A DNA stretch of 64,000 bases from Porphyromonas sp. oral taxon 275 (GTDB lineage Bacteria; Bacteroidota; Bacteroidia; Bacteroidales; Porphyromonadaceae). How positions within the stretch are numbered: the first letter of the stretch is position 1; each line of letters begins with the position of its first letter. The stretch is from NCBI RefSeq assembly GCF_018127745.1, contig NZ_CP072333.1, positions 186,001 to 250,000 on the forward strand, read 5' to 3'. Below the pieces are notes generated by a model, which ran no database searches, was not told where the DNA came from, and saw only the letters and a list, made by a program, of their open reading frames with translations. Below are positions 8,697 to 17,802 of the stretch, piece by piece. The position numbers and the translations under genes were made by a program.

Positions 8697-9347
8697 TTAG
8701 GGATGCTGGAAGGGAGCGAAGTCCTTCCCCGACCAGCGGGCTAGGAGCAGAGGGAGGCGATCGATGAGTGCCTGTAGCCCCGGGAGCTTGCTGTCCTCAG
8801 GCTGCAGCAGGAGTGAGGGCCGCGCGCAGAGGCAGCTCACCATATCGTCCCAAGTGAGCTCGAGGTGCAGGGGGCTGAGGAGCTCCCTAAGGCGCACCGT
8901 AGCGGTCGAATTCGGGTCGAGGCGGAGTCTCTGGATGAAATCCTCTGCTGTGGGGAGCGTGAGGAAGGGACGTGCGACGACCTGACCCGCCGAGTCCAGC
9001 AGGCTCACCCGGCTGTCGGTCTGCGGCGAGCTGACCTGCTCGACCACGAGCACATACCTCCCCTGACCCATCAGAGGCATGAGCTGGAGGCTGGCGCGTG
9101 AGACTGGGCTCGTCTGCAGGCTGAGGCTGCGCCCGTCGTAGCGGAGGAGCTGGATGCTGTCGCCGAGCTGTAGGGGCAGGCGTAGGGCACTATCGGCAAG
9201 GGCCTTGTCGAGGGCCTCGAGCTGAGAGACCTCCAGCAGCTGCGTGGTCTCCAGCGCGCTACGCAGCTCCTTACGTAGAGGTTCGGCGCTGAGGCCTGCG
9301 TAGCCGAGGAGCAGCAGGCAGAGGATATAGAGGCTGCGCTTGATCAT
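8697..9347 (-). CDS. Exported protein, possibly DUF3256 family
   Basis: A 216-residue protein with a signal peptide (residues 1 to about 21, ending GLSA). The mature part is leucine-rich and carries CLCAR near residue 173. Size, signal and layout resemble the Bacteroidales DUF3256 family, whose function is unknown; this assignment is from memory and uncertain. It lies 24 bases after kdsA on the same strand and 16 bases before the coiled-coil gene, and is probably part of that transcription unit. Confidence 0.6.
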   Translation of the reverse strand: MIKRSLYILCLLLLGYAGLSAEPLRKELRSALETTQLLEVSQLEALDKALADSALRLPLQLGDSIQLLRYDGRSLSLQTSPVSRASLQLMPLMGQGRYVLVVEQVSSPQTDSRVSLLDSAGQVVARPFLTLPTAEDFIQRLRLDPNSTATVRLRELLSPLHLELTWDDMVSCLCARPSLLLQPEDSKLPGLQALIDRLPLLLARWSGKDFAPFQHP

Positions 9348-9371
9348 ATCTTTAGAGTAAGGGGTGGGGAA

Positions 9372-10175
9372 CTAGAGGGCTTGACGAAGACGGATGAGGC
9401 GCTCGAGGAGTGGGCCGAAGAGCTCCAGCGGGAGCATGTTCGCCCCGTCGCTCTTGGCACGCGCGGGGTCGGGGTGCGTCTCGAAGAAGAGCCCGTCGAC
9501 GCCGACAGCGACCGCTGCCTTGGCGATGGTCTCGATGAGTTGGGGCTTGCCGCCTGTGACGCCCGAGGCCTGATTGGGGCGCTGCAGCGAGTGCGTGACG
9601 TCCATCACGACGGGGAAGCCCGAGTGCTGCATCGCAGGGATGTTGGTGAAGTCCACGACGAGGTCGGAGTAGCCGAAGCTATTGCCGCGCTCGGTGAGGA
9701 TGACCTGCTCATTGCCGCACTCGGTGACCTTGTGCGCGGCGTGCTCCATGCCTGAGGCGGCCAGGAACTGCCCCTTCTTGATGTTCACCATCTTGCCCGT
9801 GCGTGCCGCCGCAGCGATGAGGTCGGTCTGGCGGCAGAGGAAGGCGGGGATCTGTAGGACGTCGACGTCGTAGCTGGCTGCTAGCTCCGCCTCCTGCGTC
9901 TCGTGGATGTCGGTGACGACAGGGATGTCGAAGGTCTCACGCACGCGGCGCAGTACCTTCAGCGCACGCTCGTCGCCGATGCCGGTGAAGCTATCCACGC
10001 GGGAGCGATTGGCCTTGCGGTACGAGCCCTTGAAGATATAAGGGATGCCGAGGCGATGCGTTAGCTCGACGATGCGCTCTGCGATGTAGAGGGGCGTCTC
10101 CTCGTCCTCGATGGCACAGGGGCCAGCCATGAGGAAGAAGTTGGGGCTGGCCGTGAGGTCTTTGTAGTGGATCAT
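9372..10175 (-). CDS. kdsA: 3-deoxy-8-phosphooctulonate synthase
   Basis: The enzyme condenses arabinose-5-phosphate with phosphoenolpyruvate to make KDO-8-phosphate for the lipid A inner core. The 267-residue product beginning MIHYKDLTASPNFFLMAGPC has the PEP-binding motif AGPCAIE, the FKGSYRKANRS segment and the late FFETHPDP motif of the KdsA/DAHP synthase fold. The frame is open upstream to 10262, but the ATG at 10175 is chosen because it gives the normal family length and starts eight bases after the miaA stop. It is probably co-transcribed with miaA and guaB. Confidence 0.95.
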   Translation of the reverse strand: MIHYKDLTASPNFFLMAGPCAIEDEETPLYIAERIVELTHRLGIPYIFKGSYRKANRSRVDSFTGIGDERALKVLRRVRETFDIPVVTDIHETQEAELAASYDVDVLQIPAFLCRQTDLIAAAARTGKMVNIKKGQFLAASGMEHAAHKVTECGNEQVILTERGNSFGYSDLVVDFTNIPAMQHSGFPVVMDVTHSLQRPNQASGVTGGKPQLIETIAKAAVAVGVDGLFFETHPDPARAKSDGANMLPLELFGPLLERLIRLRQAL

Positions 10176-10182
10176 ATCTTGT

Positions 10183-11118
10183 CTAGTCTCGAGTGTGCTG
10201 CTGCCAGCGCTCCCAGAGGCTGAGGGCCTCGGCGAGCTGTGCTGAGCGCGGCTGTGTGGCATCTATATAGTGTAGGGTGAAGCCGCGGCGCTCCATGCCT
10301 CTGAACCACGTCATCTGCCGCTTGGCGAACTGATGGATGGCCGTCTCGAGGCCGCGGTACATCTCCTCGTAGCTGAGCTCGCCCGTGAGGTGCAGCGTGA
10401 GGAAGCGGTACTCCAGCCCGTAGCGGAGGAGCGTCTCGGGGGCTATGCCTGCCTCCAGCAGCCCTCTGACCTCGCCGAGCATGTCCTGCTCCTCGAGGCG
10501 CTGTCTGAGGCGGCGTGAGATCCGCCTGCGGCGCTCCTCGCGCTCGCGCTCGAGGCAGAGGATGCAGCTGTCGATGGGCGGGTAGCAGCTGTGCGCGAGG
10601 CCCGCGCTGCGCTGCTGGGCGATGTAGTCGGCGATCTCTATGGCGCGGATGGCGCGGGCGGGGGAGTCGAGGTCGGTGACGTTGTGCAGCGGGCCGTAGC
10701 TCGCCAGCCGCTCGCGCAGCTCCTCCATCGTAGCGCCCTGCAGCGAGGCGCGTAGGGCTTCGTCGGGCGCCACGTCGGGCAGCTGGTAGCCGCCCAGTAC
10801 GCTCTCGGCATAGAGCCCCGTCCCCCCGCAGAGGATGGGCAGGGCGCCGCGCGCCACGATCCCGGCATAGGCCTCGTGGAAAGCCTGCTGCCAGGCGAAG
10901 AGGTTGTACTGCTCGCCTGCGGGGACGATGTCTATGAGGTGGTAGGGGATGCGCTTGCCCTCGAGCTGGTACTCGGATAGGTCCTTGCCCGTGCCGATGT
11001 CCATCCCGCGATAGACCTGGCGGGAGTCTGCACTGAGCAGCTCTCCGCCGAGGTGATCCGCGAGCTGGACAGCCAGAGCCGTCTTACCCGAGGCGGTAGG
11101 CCCGAGGAGGCTCAGCAT
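10183..11118 (-). CDS. miaA: tRNA dimethylallyltransferase
   Basis: MiaA adds an isopentenyl group to A37 of tRNAs that read codons starting with U. The 311-residue protein has the P-loop GPTASGKT at residues 6-13, the ADSRQVYRGMDIGTGK substrate motif near residue 35 and the conserved FAKRQMTWFR near the C-terminus. It begins three bases after the guaB stop and ends eight bases before the kdsA start, so the genes look like one operon. Confidence 0.95.
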   Translation of the reverse strand: MLSLLGPTASGKTALAVQLADHLGGELLSADSRQVYRGMDIGTGKDLSEYQLEGKRIPYHLIDIVPAGEQYNLFAWQQAFHEAYAGIVARGALPILCGGTGLYAESVLGGYQLPDVAPDEALRASLQGATMEELRERLASYGPLHNVTDLDSPARAIRAIEIADYIAQQRSAGLAHSCYPPIDSCILCLEREREERRRRISRRLRQRLEEQDMLGEVRGLLEAGIAPETLLRYGLEYRFLTLHLTGELSYEEMYRGLETAIHQFAKRQMTWFRGMERRGFTLHYIDATQPRSAQLAEALSLWERWQQHTRD

Positions 11119-11120
11119 GC

Positions 11121-12617
11121 CTAGCCTCTATCCTTGAGGATGACGTCGTGTGCCCCGCCCTCGACGATGGAGGTACTGGAGACGAGCGTGATCTTGGCCG
11201 TGCGCTGGAACTGCTGCAGCGTCGTCGACCCGCAGCTGCACATCGTGGCCTTCATCTTGCCGAGCGTTACCGCTAGGTTGTCCTTCAGCTTCCCAGCATA
11301 GGGGACATAGCTATCGACGCCCTCCTCGAACTTGAGGCCGTCGGTGCCGCCACTGTCGTAGCGCTGCCAGTTCTGAGCGCGGTTCGAGCCTTCGCCCCAG
11401 TACTCCTTGACGATGTTGTTCCCGATCTTGAGCTTGCGCGTGGGCGACTCGTCGAAGCGGGCGAAGTAGCGGCCCATCATCAGGAAGTCCGCACCCATAG
11501 CGATGGCCAGCGTCATGTGGTAGTCGTGTACCAGCCCGCCGTCGCTACAGATGGGGATGTACTGGCCCGTCTCCTCGAAGTAGCGGTCACGAGCCTGAGC
11601 CACGTCGATGATGGCCGTAGCCTGACCGCGGCCAATCCCCTTCTGCTCGCGGGTGATGCAGATGGAGCCACCGCCGATACCGACCTTGACGAAGTCCGCA
11701 CCAGCGTCCGCCAGGTAGCGGAAGCCCTCCTCATCGACCACGTTCCCCGCACCGACGAGCACCTGGTCACCATAGGTGTCCTTGATCCAGCGCAGCGTGT
11801 CATATTGCCACTCTGAGTAGCCGTCCGAGGAGTCGATGCACAGCACGTCGGCACCTGCCTCGACGAGCGCTGGGACGCGCTCACGGAAGTCACGGGTGTT
11901 GATCCCGGCACCGACCAGCAGCTCCTTGGTGTGCTTATTGGATAGCTCCACGGGGTTCTCCTTGTGGTCGTCGTAGTCCTTACGGAAGACGAGGTAGACG
12001 AGCTTGTCGTGCTCGTCGATGATGGGCAGGGTATTGAGCTTATGCTCCCAGATGATGTTGTTGGCCTCCTTGAGCGAGATGCCGAGGCGGCCGACCTTGA
12101 GCTTGGCGAAGGGTGTCATGAAGTCCTCGACGCGGGCATCCTCGGGCGTCGTCCCGAGGCGATAGTCGCGGCTGGTGACGATGCCGAGGAGACGGCCGTT
12201 GGGGCTGCCGTCCTCGGTGACACCTATGGTGGAGTGTCCCGTCTGGCGGCGTAGGGCGAGCACCTCACGTAGGGTAGCATCGGGGCGGATATTGGAGTCG
12301 CTGGAGACGAAGCCCGCCTTGAACTTCTTGACGCGGCGTACCATCTCGGCCTGCTCTGCGATGGGCTGCGAGCCGAAGATGAAGGAGAGCCCCCCGTTGC
12401 GTGCCAGCTCTATGGCCAGCGTGTCATTGGATACCGACTGCATGATCGCCGAGACGAAGGGGATGTTGAGTCGGATGCGTGACTCCTGGCCACGGGCGAA
12501 GCGCACGAGCGGGGTCTGTAGCGAGACGTTCTGCGGCGTGCATTCGCGCGTCGTGAGCCCAGGGATGAGGAGGTACTCCCCGAAGGTACGAGATACTTCG
12601 TTTACGAGTATAGCCAT
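11121..12617 (-). CDS. guaB: IMP dehydrogenase, of the type shared with Tritrichomonas
   Basis: The enzyme oxidises IMP to XMP, the committed step to GMP. The 498-residue protein has a TIM barrel interrupted by two CBS motifs (about residues 100-220), the catalytic cysteine at 320 in [10 protein letters not shown], and an Arg419-Tyr420 flap dyad in NWQRYD. Sequence details ([21 protein letters not shown], the ending [14 protein letters not shown]) are, from memory, very close to the Tritrichomonas foetus enzyme, in which the equivalent residues are Cys319 and Arg418-Tyr419, rather than to the E. coli form. It leads the guaB-miaA-kdsA group. Confidence 0.93.
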   Translation of the reverse strand: MAILVNEVSRTFGEYLLIPGLTTRECTPQNVSLQTPLVRFARGQESRIRLNIPFVSAIMQSVSNDTLAIELARNGGLSFIFGSQPIAEQAEMVRRVKKFKAGFVSSDSNIRPDATLREVLALRRQTGHSTIGVTEDGSPNGRLLGIVTSRDYRLGTTPEDARVEDFMTPFAKLKVGRLGISLKEANNIIWEHKLNTLPIIDEHDKLVYLVFRKDYDDHKENPVELSNKHTKELLVGAGINTRDFRERVPALVEAGADVLCIDSSDGYSEWQYDTLRWIKDTYGDQVLVGAGNVVDEEGFRYLADAGADFVKVGIGGGSICITREQKGIGRGQATAIIDVAQARDRYFEETGQYIPICSDGGLVHDYHMTLAIAMGADFLMMGRYFARFDESPTRKLKIGNNIVKEYWGEGSNRAQNWQRYDSGGTDGLKFEEGVDSYVPYAGKLKDNLAVTLGKMKATMCSCGSTTLQQFQRTAKITLVSSTSIVEGGAHDVILKDRG

Positions 12618-12644
12618 GATGCTTATGGGATTAGGGTTGTGCTC

Positions 12645-13862
12645 TTATTTGACCTTGTGCAGGATGTGCCCCATGCGGTCCTTCTTGGTCTGCATGTAGA
12701 AGGCGTTGTGTTCGTTGGGCTGGACCTCGAGCGGGACGCTCTCCACGACCTGAAGGCCGTAGCCCTCGAGGCCGACGCGCTTGATGGGGTTATTGCTCAT
12801 CAGGCGCATCTGGCGGACGCCGAGCTGCTGGAGGATTTGCGCCCCGACGCCGTAGTCACGTTCGTCGGCTTTGTGCCCGAGGTGGAGGTTGGCATCGACG
12901 GTGTCGAGGCCCTCCTCCTGGAGCTTGTAGGCGCGTATCTTTTCCATCAGACCGATGCCACGGCCCTCTTGGTTGAGGTAGACGACGATGCCGCGGCCCT
13001 CCTTCTCGATGAGCTCCATGGCCTTGTGCAGCTGCTCGCCGCACTCGCAGCGCATAGAGCCGAAGATATCCCCTGTGGCGCAGCTGGAGTGGACGCGCAC
13101 CAGTACGGGCTCGCCACTAGCGATGTCGCCCTTCAGCAGGGCGATGTGCTCGAGGCCGTTGCTCTTCTGTCGGAAGGGGATGAGGTGGAACTGTCCCCAC
13201 TGTGTGGGCATCAGTACCTCCTCGCCACGCTCTACGATGCTCTCGGTGCGCAGGCGGTAGGCGATGAGGTCCTTGATGGTGATGATCTTCAGGCCGAAGC
13301 GCTGGGCGATCTCCCAGAGCTGGGGCAGGCGCGCCATCGTCCCATCGTCGTTGATGATCTCGATGAGGGCTGCGGCGGGCTGTAGCCCCGCTAGGCGCGC
13401 TAGGTCCACGGCGGCCTCGGTGTGCCCCGCGCGGCGTAGGACGCCCTTGCTGCGGGCGCGTAGCGGACAGACGTGCCCGGGGCGAGCCAGGTCCCCTGGC
13501 GTGATCGTGGGGTCGGCTAGAGCCAGGATGGTCTGGGCGCGGTCATACATAGAGACGCCCGTGGTGCAACCCTTGCCGAGGCGATCGACGGTGACGGTGA
13601 AGGGGGTCTCATGCACGGAGGTATTGTTCGGGACCTGCATCTCGAGCTCGAGCTCTGCGGCGCGCTCCTCGGTGATGGGGGCGCAGAGGACGCCTCGGCC
13701 GTAGCGCATCATGAAGTTGACCTTCTCGGGCGTGACCTTCTCGGCCGCGATGATGAAGTCGCCTTCGTTCTCTCGATCCTCGTCATCGACGACGATGACG
13801 AACTGGCCGTTACGGAAGTCCTCGAGGGCCTCCTCTATCGTGTTTAGCTTGATGTCACTCAT
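12645..13862 (-). CDS. ribBA: Bifunctional 3,4-DHBP synthase / GTP cyclohydrolase II
   Basis: This makes both starting compounds of riboflavin synthesis. Of 405 residues, the first 200 or so are RibB, with the metal-binding [11 protein letters not shown] near residue 26, and the rest are RibA, with zinc cysteines in [15 protein letters not shown] near residue 260 and the GRGIGL motif. The start overlaps the end of the upstream permease gene by four bases (ATGA), so the two are translationally coupled. No FMN riboswitch is visible ahead of it. Confidence 0.95.
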   Translation of the reverse strand: MSDIKLNTIEEALEDFRNGQFVIVVDDEDRENEGDFIIAAEKVTPEKVNFMMRYGRGVLCAPITEERAAELELEMQVPNNTSVHETPFTVTVDRLGKGCTTGVSMYDRAQTILALADPTITPGDLARPGHVCPLRARSKGVLRRAGHTEAAVDLARLAGLQPAAALIEIINDDGTMARLPQLWEIAQRFGLKIITIKDLIAYRLRTESIVERGEEVLMPTQWGQFHLIPFRQKSNGLEHIALLKGDIASGEPVLVRVHSSCATGDIFGSMRCECGEQLHKAMELIEKEGRGIVVYLNQEGRGIGLMEKIRAYKLQEEGLDTVDANLHLGHKADERDYGVGAQILQQLGVRQMRLMSNNPIKRVGLEGYGLQVVESVPLEVQPNEHNAFYMQTKKDRMGHILHKVK

Positions 13863-15871
13863 TGCATACTATATATATGGTCCTCCGTGGTGGGGGATGG
13901 TTCGTCTTGGACTGGGGGGAGCTTGGCCTCAGCCTCGCGCGAAGCGGCCTTCGCCGTCAGTTCGCTGAGGGTCTGCAGGCTGTAGTAGGTGGTGTCGAGG
14001 TCGCCCTTGAGGTGGCGTCTATTGCTGCGTATCAGTAGGGATAGCGGCAGGGATAGCGGGAGCAAGGCTCCTAGGATACGGGCGTAGAGCTGACGCCTGG
14101 GGAGGAAGCGCGAGATCCTGTCGGGCAGTAGGGGCAGGTCATTGAGCTTGCCCACGAGGAGGCGATCACGGGAGTGATGCAGCCCCTCGACGATCTGGTC
14201 GAGCTGCTGGCTGAGTTGCTCCAGCTCGGGGAAGCGCCCGCCCTGGAGCCACAGCTTGGGTGTCGGGGCGCTTAGCTGAGGCGACTGGCGTAGCTCCTTC
14301 GTCAGTGCGAGCGCCTTGGTGATGTGCCGCATGCCTTCCTTGTAGTCCGTCTCCTCGAGGGTGAGGTCCTGATAGACGACCTGGCGCACGCCGAGGGTAC
14401 CCATGAGGCGGCGGAAGAAGATGAGGTAGGCCTCGGCATTGAGCGCGGCGGAGTCGCGGTTGGCCTGATAGCTGAGGTAGATCCCGACGGGGAGCAGGAC
14501 GATGTTGCTCAGCCACATCCCTAGCCATACGGGCAGGTCACCGCTGCGCAGCATGTTCGTCCCCAGCGAGTCGATACTGTAGTAGATGATAAAGAAGAAG
14601 ATCGAGACGATCACGGGCATCCCGATGCCGCCACGGCGCACGATGGCCCCCAGTGGCGCTCCGATGAGGAAGAAGATCAGGCAGGCCACGCAGGTGGTGA
14701 ACTTGCGGTGCCACTCCTGGCGGAAGGTACGGTAGGCGTAGAAGGTCGCCTCGTCGTCGTCGCGGAAGTAGCTCGCCTGCCCCTGCTGCTGCTCCAGTCG
14801 GTTCAGCGCCCCCGTCACGATACGCAGGCTGTCGCCGAGGGTCGTGAGCTCCAGGAGACTATCCCCGTTGATCGTGCTGCCCGCCATGCGCTCGCTGAGG
14901 CGCTGCAGCTCCTCGTGGCGGCGCCGCTCATCGGCGCTGTCGAGGGCTGGGTAGCTGAAGCCCTGATAGTGTGCTGCCGCTAGATCGCGCGTCACGGCTG
15001 TAGCGTAGTAGCTGCGGGTGCTGTCGATGACTAAGGCTGTCGAGTCGATGGCCTTGCTGAGCTGGGCGAGGTTCTTCGTGATGTAGAGCCCGCCGAGCTG
15101 CTTCTCGTCCTGGACGCTGAAGTTGGCATTGTAGGGGATGAAGGTCTCGCTGTAGGCGAAGTGCGGGAGCATGTAGGGCACAGGCTCCGTCGAGGTATTA
15201 TAGGTCTGGGCGCGGAGGTTCTCATAGCTCTGTCCATTGTAGAGCTTGAGGACGAGGAACTTCTTACTCTTGTCCATCACCAGACGCCCTGAGTCGGCAC
15301 GTATGATACGCGGGTTGAGGTAGCCCTTGCTCATGTCGTAGACCATCAGCTGGCGCAGCTGCCCGTTCTCGGGGAGGCGTTCCTTGGCGTAGAGGCTATA
15401 GCCTGGGATGCCGGTATAGAAGATGCCAGGCGGGATCTCGAGCTCGGGGGCGGCCGTCTTGGCCGAGAGCACGAGGTTCCACATCTGCACCTGGGCGTTG
15501 ATCATGAAGTCGTTCTGGAAGAAGAAGAGCCCCGCCGACATCGCCGCCACCAGCAGGAAGAGGGGGCGCATGATGCGGTAGAGAGGCATGCCCGCAGCCT
15601 TCATTGAGAGCAGCTCGAGGCGCTCACCGAGGTTGCCGAAGGTCATGAGTGAGGCCAGTAGGATGCCCAGCGGCATGGCCATCGGGAGGAAGGTGAAGGC
15701 GGCGTAGAAGATAATCTTGCCGAGTACGAACATACCCATGCCCTTGCCCACGAGCTCGTCCACATAGCGCCACAGGAACTGCATGACGACGAGGAACCAG
15801 CATACCACCAGGCTCATCGCGAAGAGGGGCAGGAAGGTCTTGTATATGTATCGGTCTAATATCTTGAACAC
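13859..15871 (-). CDS. LptF/LptG family (YjgP/YjgQ) lipopolysaccharide export permease
   Basis: This 670-residue inner-membrane protein begins [20 protein letters not shown], the typical start of YjgP/YjgQ permeases that pair with LptB to drive lipopolysaccharide out of the membrane. Three N-terminal and three later membrane helices flank a periplasmic domain (about residues 130-360). It is longer than the roughly 360-residue E. coli proteins because of a C-terminal extension with two more hydrophobic segments and a soluble tail (about 480-670). Enlarged forms are usual in Bacteroidota. A promoter at 15899-15931 serves it, and ribBA overlaps its end. Confidence 0.88.
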   Translation of the reverse strand: MFKILDRYIYKTFLPLFAMSLVVCWFLVVMQFLWRYVDELVGKGMGMFVLGKIIFYAAFTFLPMAMPLGILLASLMTFGNLGERLELLSMKAAGMPLYRIMRPLFLLVAAMSAGLFFFQNDFMINAQVQMWNLVLSAKTAAPELEIPPGIFYTGIPGYSLYAKERLPENGQLRQLMVYDMSKGYLNPRIIRADSGRLVMDKSKKFLVLKLYNGQSYENLRAQTYNTSTEPVPYMLPHFAYSETFIPYNANFSVQDEKQLGGLYITKNLAQLSKAIDSTALVIDSTRSYYATAVTRDLAAAHYQGFSYPALDSADERRRHEELQRLSERMAGSTINGDSLLELTTLGDSLRIVTGALNRLEQQQGQASYFRDDDEATFYAYRTFRQEWHRKFTTCVACLIFFLIGAPLGAIVRRGGIGMPVIVSIFFFIIYYSIDSLGTNMLRSGDLPVWLGMWLSNIVLLPVGIYLSYQANRDSAALNAEAYLIFFRRLMGTLGVRQVVYQDLTLEETDYKEGMRHITKALALTKELRQSPQLSAPTPKLWLQGGRFPELEQLSQQLDQIVEGLHHSRDRLLVGKLNDLPLLPDRISRFLPRRQLYARILGALLPLSLPLSLLIRSNRRHLKGDLDTTYYSLQTLSELTAKAASREAEAKLPPVQDEPSPTTEDHIYSMQ

Positions 15872-15898
15872 GTCTACTACTACCTCTAATTTAGTTCA

Positions 15899-15931
15899 CA
15901 AAGATACGTCTTTGCTCCGAAGCCCCCAAAA
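15899..15931 (-). promoter_or_regulatory. Promoter of the LptF/G-ribBA unit
   Basis: On the minus strand TTTTG (15927-15931) and TATCTTTG (15899-15906) are separated by 20 bases, matching the Bacteroidota -33/-7 pattern. The gene starts at 15871, leaving a short leader. Confidence 0.65.
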
Positions 15932-15942
15932 GGAAAAAGGAG

Positions 15943-15975
15943 AGGGAGTAGCGACCATTCTGATCACTACTCCCT
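15943..15975 (-). terminator. Terminator of the tRNA-Val pair
   Basis: Arms AGGGAGTAG (15943-15951) and CTACTCCCT (15967-15975) form a hairpin followed on the minus strand by CTCCTTTTTCCTTTTGG, a good U-run. It is 50 bases past the second tRNA gene. Confidence 0.75.
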
Positions 15976-16024
15976 CCCTTGTGGATGGCTTGCGCTCGCT
16001 CTCTAGGCGAAGTGCGCTGAGGTG

Positions 16025-16099
16025 TGGGCCCAATAGGATTCGAACCTATGACCCCCTGCTTGTAAGGCAGGTGCTCTAAACCAGCTGAGCTATAGGCCC
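16025..16099 (-). tRNA. tRNA-Val (anticodon UAC), second copy in the transcript
   Basis: The 75-base minus-strand sequence folds as a full cloverleaf with acceptor arms GGGCCTA/TGGGCCC, anticodon loop CTTACAA (anticodon TAC) and T-loop TTCGAAT. CCA is not encoded. It is identical to the copy at 16137-16211. Confidence 0.95.
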
Positions 16100-16136
16100 T
16101 CGTTTGTCTTGTGTCTTGCATCCGTTCACGCTGTGG

Positions 16137-16211
16137 TGGGCCCAATAGGATTCGAACCTATGACCCCCTGCTTGTAAGGCAGGTGCTCTAAACCAGCTGA
16201 GCTATAGGCCC
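16137..16211 (-). tRNA. tRNA-Val (anticodon UAC), first copy in the transcript
   Basis: Identical in sequence to the copy 37 bases downstream, with anticodon loop CTTACAA and no encoded CCA. A -33/-7 promoter lies at 16247-16276, so both tRNAs are read from one transcript ending at the hairpin at 15943-15975. Confidence 0.95.
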
Positions 16212-16246
16212 CAGTGTGCGGCCATGACGGCCTCCGTTTGCGCTTG

Positions 16247-16276
16247 CAAAGGTACGAAGACTTTTCTACTCCTGCA
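16247..16276 (-). promoter_or_regulatory. Promoter of the tRNA-Val pair
   Basis: On the minus strand CTTGC (TTG as -33, 16273-16276 region) and TACCTTTG (16247-16254) are 19 bases apart. The first tRNA begins 36 bases downstream. Confidence 0.65.
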
Positions 16277-16361
16277 AGTACGCCCCTCATCCCCGTTGTG
16301 GACGGCCTCCCGCCTCCCTCGCCGCTCCTCCCTTCCCTTGTAGAAGAAGAACCGTCGTGCA

Positions 16362-16702
16362 AGCCCCAGCGGGGCGACCCGCTCAGAGCCCAGGGTCGTA
16401 GCCCTGTAAGGGCGACCAAACCCTGGGTCAGTCGCCCCTCTATGCAAATGAGCCCTACAGGGGCGACCCATCGAGGTGACCAGGGTGGGGGTGCCCTTGC
16501 GCTGGCGTGCTAGGGCCGATTGAAGGATCGCCCCTGCAGGGCTCTATCTTTGTTTGACCCAAGTTACCCAGGGTTTGGTCGCCCTTACAGGGCTACGCAC
16601 CCTGAGCTTTGGATAGGTCGCCCCGTTGGGGCTTAAGGCCTCGGATCTAGGTGGTGATAGGTGTGCGAAGTGTGTCTTACGATGCGTCGCCCCGCTGGGG
16701 CT
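16362..16702. repeat. Nested inverted-repeat (REP/MITE-like) element
   Basis: An outer perfect 17-base inverted repeat (16362-16378 with 16686-16702, AGCCCCAGCGGGGCGAC) encloses an inner perfect 32-base inverted repeat (16397-16428 with 16566-16597), whose arms carry GGCGACCAAACCCTGGGT. A further GTCGCCCCG-type copy is at 16617-16633. The element lies in the 1.1-kb gap between the tRNA-Val promoter and rpmE2 and encodes nothing. Similar G/C-rich repeats are, from memory, common between genes in Bacteroidales. Confidence 0.8.
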
Positions 16703-16798
16703 GAAGGCCGCTAGTCTAAGAGGCTAGGTGTGTGCGAAGCGTATCTTGTCATCTTGTGAGCCGAGAAGCAGTGTGCTGCGGCCTAGCTAGCAGCACGC

Positions 16799-16910
16799 TG
16801 AGGGATATCCGTCAGCTCCTTGATGGATATCGGTAAGCTCCTTGATGGGTATCCGTCAGCACCGTCAGGGATATCCGTCAGCACCTTGAGGGATAAGGGG
16901 GGAGCTTGCC
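16799..16910 (+). repeat. 22-bp palindromic repeat array, GC-type, locus B
   Basis: Five units start at 16800, 16822, 16844, 16866 and 16888, exactly 22 bases apart (for example GAGGGATATCCGTCAGCTCC). The last is GAGGGATAAGGGGGGAGCT, like the end of locus A. It lies between the divergent tRNA-Val and rpmE2 promoters. The rest of the gap up to 17250 holds nothing I can identify. Confidence 0.88.
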
Positions 16911-17255
16911 CTCGTGCTGAAAGCAGCGAGTGTAGGGCGATGGGGGCGCCCGTGGGGAAGGCCTCGCGCGCGTTCCTATTATAGTGGCTGGGTATTGGGG
17001 CTGGCTAGGGCTGAGGATTGAGGCTGGATAGCGGGGGCTTGGCTCGAAGAGGCTGGGGCTTGTGGCTTAGGCTCGCCTGGAGGCGCGGCGCGGTAGGGTA
17101 CGGCTGCGGTGCGAATTGTGGAGGGGCGGGCCTCAGACTTGTAGCGGCTTGAGCTCCGAGGCGTGGGGGGACTTAGCCTCGAGCGGTGGGGGCGTAGGGG
17201 CGGAGACTAGAGGGAGCGCGCTCGGACAAGGTATGGGGGTGTGAGATATTATTGC

Positions 17256-17263
17256 TACCTTTG
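17256..17263 (+). promoter_or_regulatory. Promoter -7 box of rpmE2
   Basis: TACCTTTG matches the -7 consensus and leaves a leader of about 75 bases before rpmE2. No clear -33 element is seen. Confidence 0.5.
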
Positions 17264-17343
17264 TAGTCCATTAACGCTCATTATACGGTTACCAACCAAC
17301 AGAGACTAAAGGCAAAAAGAACTTATTATAACGTTATAAGATA

Positions 17344-17595
17344 ATGAAGAAAGGAATTCATCCTGAGAACTACCGTCCTGTAGTATTTAAGGACATGTCT
17401 AACGAAGACATCTTCATCACGCGCTCTACGATGGCTGCCAAGGAAACCATCGTGGTCGACGGCGTAGAGTATCCCCTGATCAAGGTCGAAATCTCCAGCA
17501 CCTCGCACCCCTTCTTCACGGGTAAGGCAAAGCTGGTCGACACGGCTGGTCGCGTAGACAAGTTCATGAGCCGCTACGGCAACCGCAAGAAGTAG
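17344..17595 (+). CDS. rpmE2: Ribosomal protein L31, type B (zinc-independent)
   Basis: An 83-residue ribosomal protein beginning [20 protein letters not shown]. It has no cysteines, so it is the C-minus type B form that does not bind zinc; in many bacteria this paralogue replaces the zinc form under zinc limitation, while in many Bacteroidota it is the only L31. It stands alone with a -7 box at 17256-17263, a long A-rich leader and a hairpin terminator at 17660-17691. Confidence 0.95.
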   Translation: MKKGIHPENYRPVVFKDMSNEDIFITRSTMAAKETIVVDGVEYPLIKVEISSTSHPFFTGKAKLVDTAGRVDKFMSRYGNRKK

Positions 17596-17659
17596 GAAGA
17601 CAATTCCTTAGCTCCCGAGGGCTGCGAAGTACAAGCGTCCTCATCGGAGTCCCTTATAG

Positions 17660-17691
17660 GCGGTCATCTATCCCACGGGATGGATGACCGC
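17660..17691 (+). terminator. Terminator of rpmE2
   Basis: Arms GCGGTCATC (17660-17668) and GATGACCGC (17683-17691), with extra pairing in the loop, are followed by TCTTTCTTT. Confidence 0.8.
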
Positions 17692-17747
17692 TCTTTCTTT
17701 ACCCCGAGTGAGCTGGACGGAGGCTGTGTAGACTGCAGGGGAATGAG

Positions 17748-17755
17748 TATCTTTG
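17748..17755 (+). promoter_or_regulatory. Promoter -7 box of the amidinotransferase-fold gene
   Basis: TATCTTTG lies 48 bases upstream of the ATG at 17803 and so rules out earlier in-frame starts. A short GCCCCGC/GTGGGGC hairpin lies in the leader at 17764-17779. Confidence 0.5.
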
Positions 17756-17802
17756 TCTTAGCCGCCCCGCTGTGGGGCTGGCTACTCATACACTCAGCTG
17801 TT

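Noticed and set aside
12618..12644. FMN or other riboswitch near ribBA and guaB
   Set aside because: The gaps are too short and no conserved riboswitch core was found; ribBA overlaps the upstream gene.
16126..16513. Short open frames across the tRNA-Val genes and the nested repeats
   Set aside because: They read through tRNA sequence and palindromic repeats and have no coding features.
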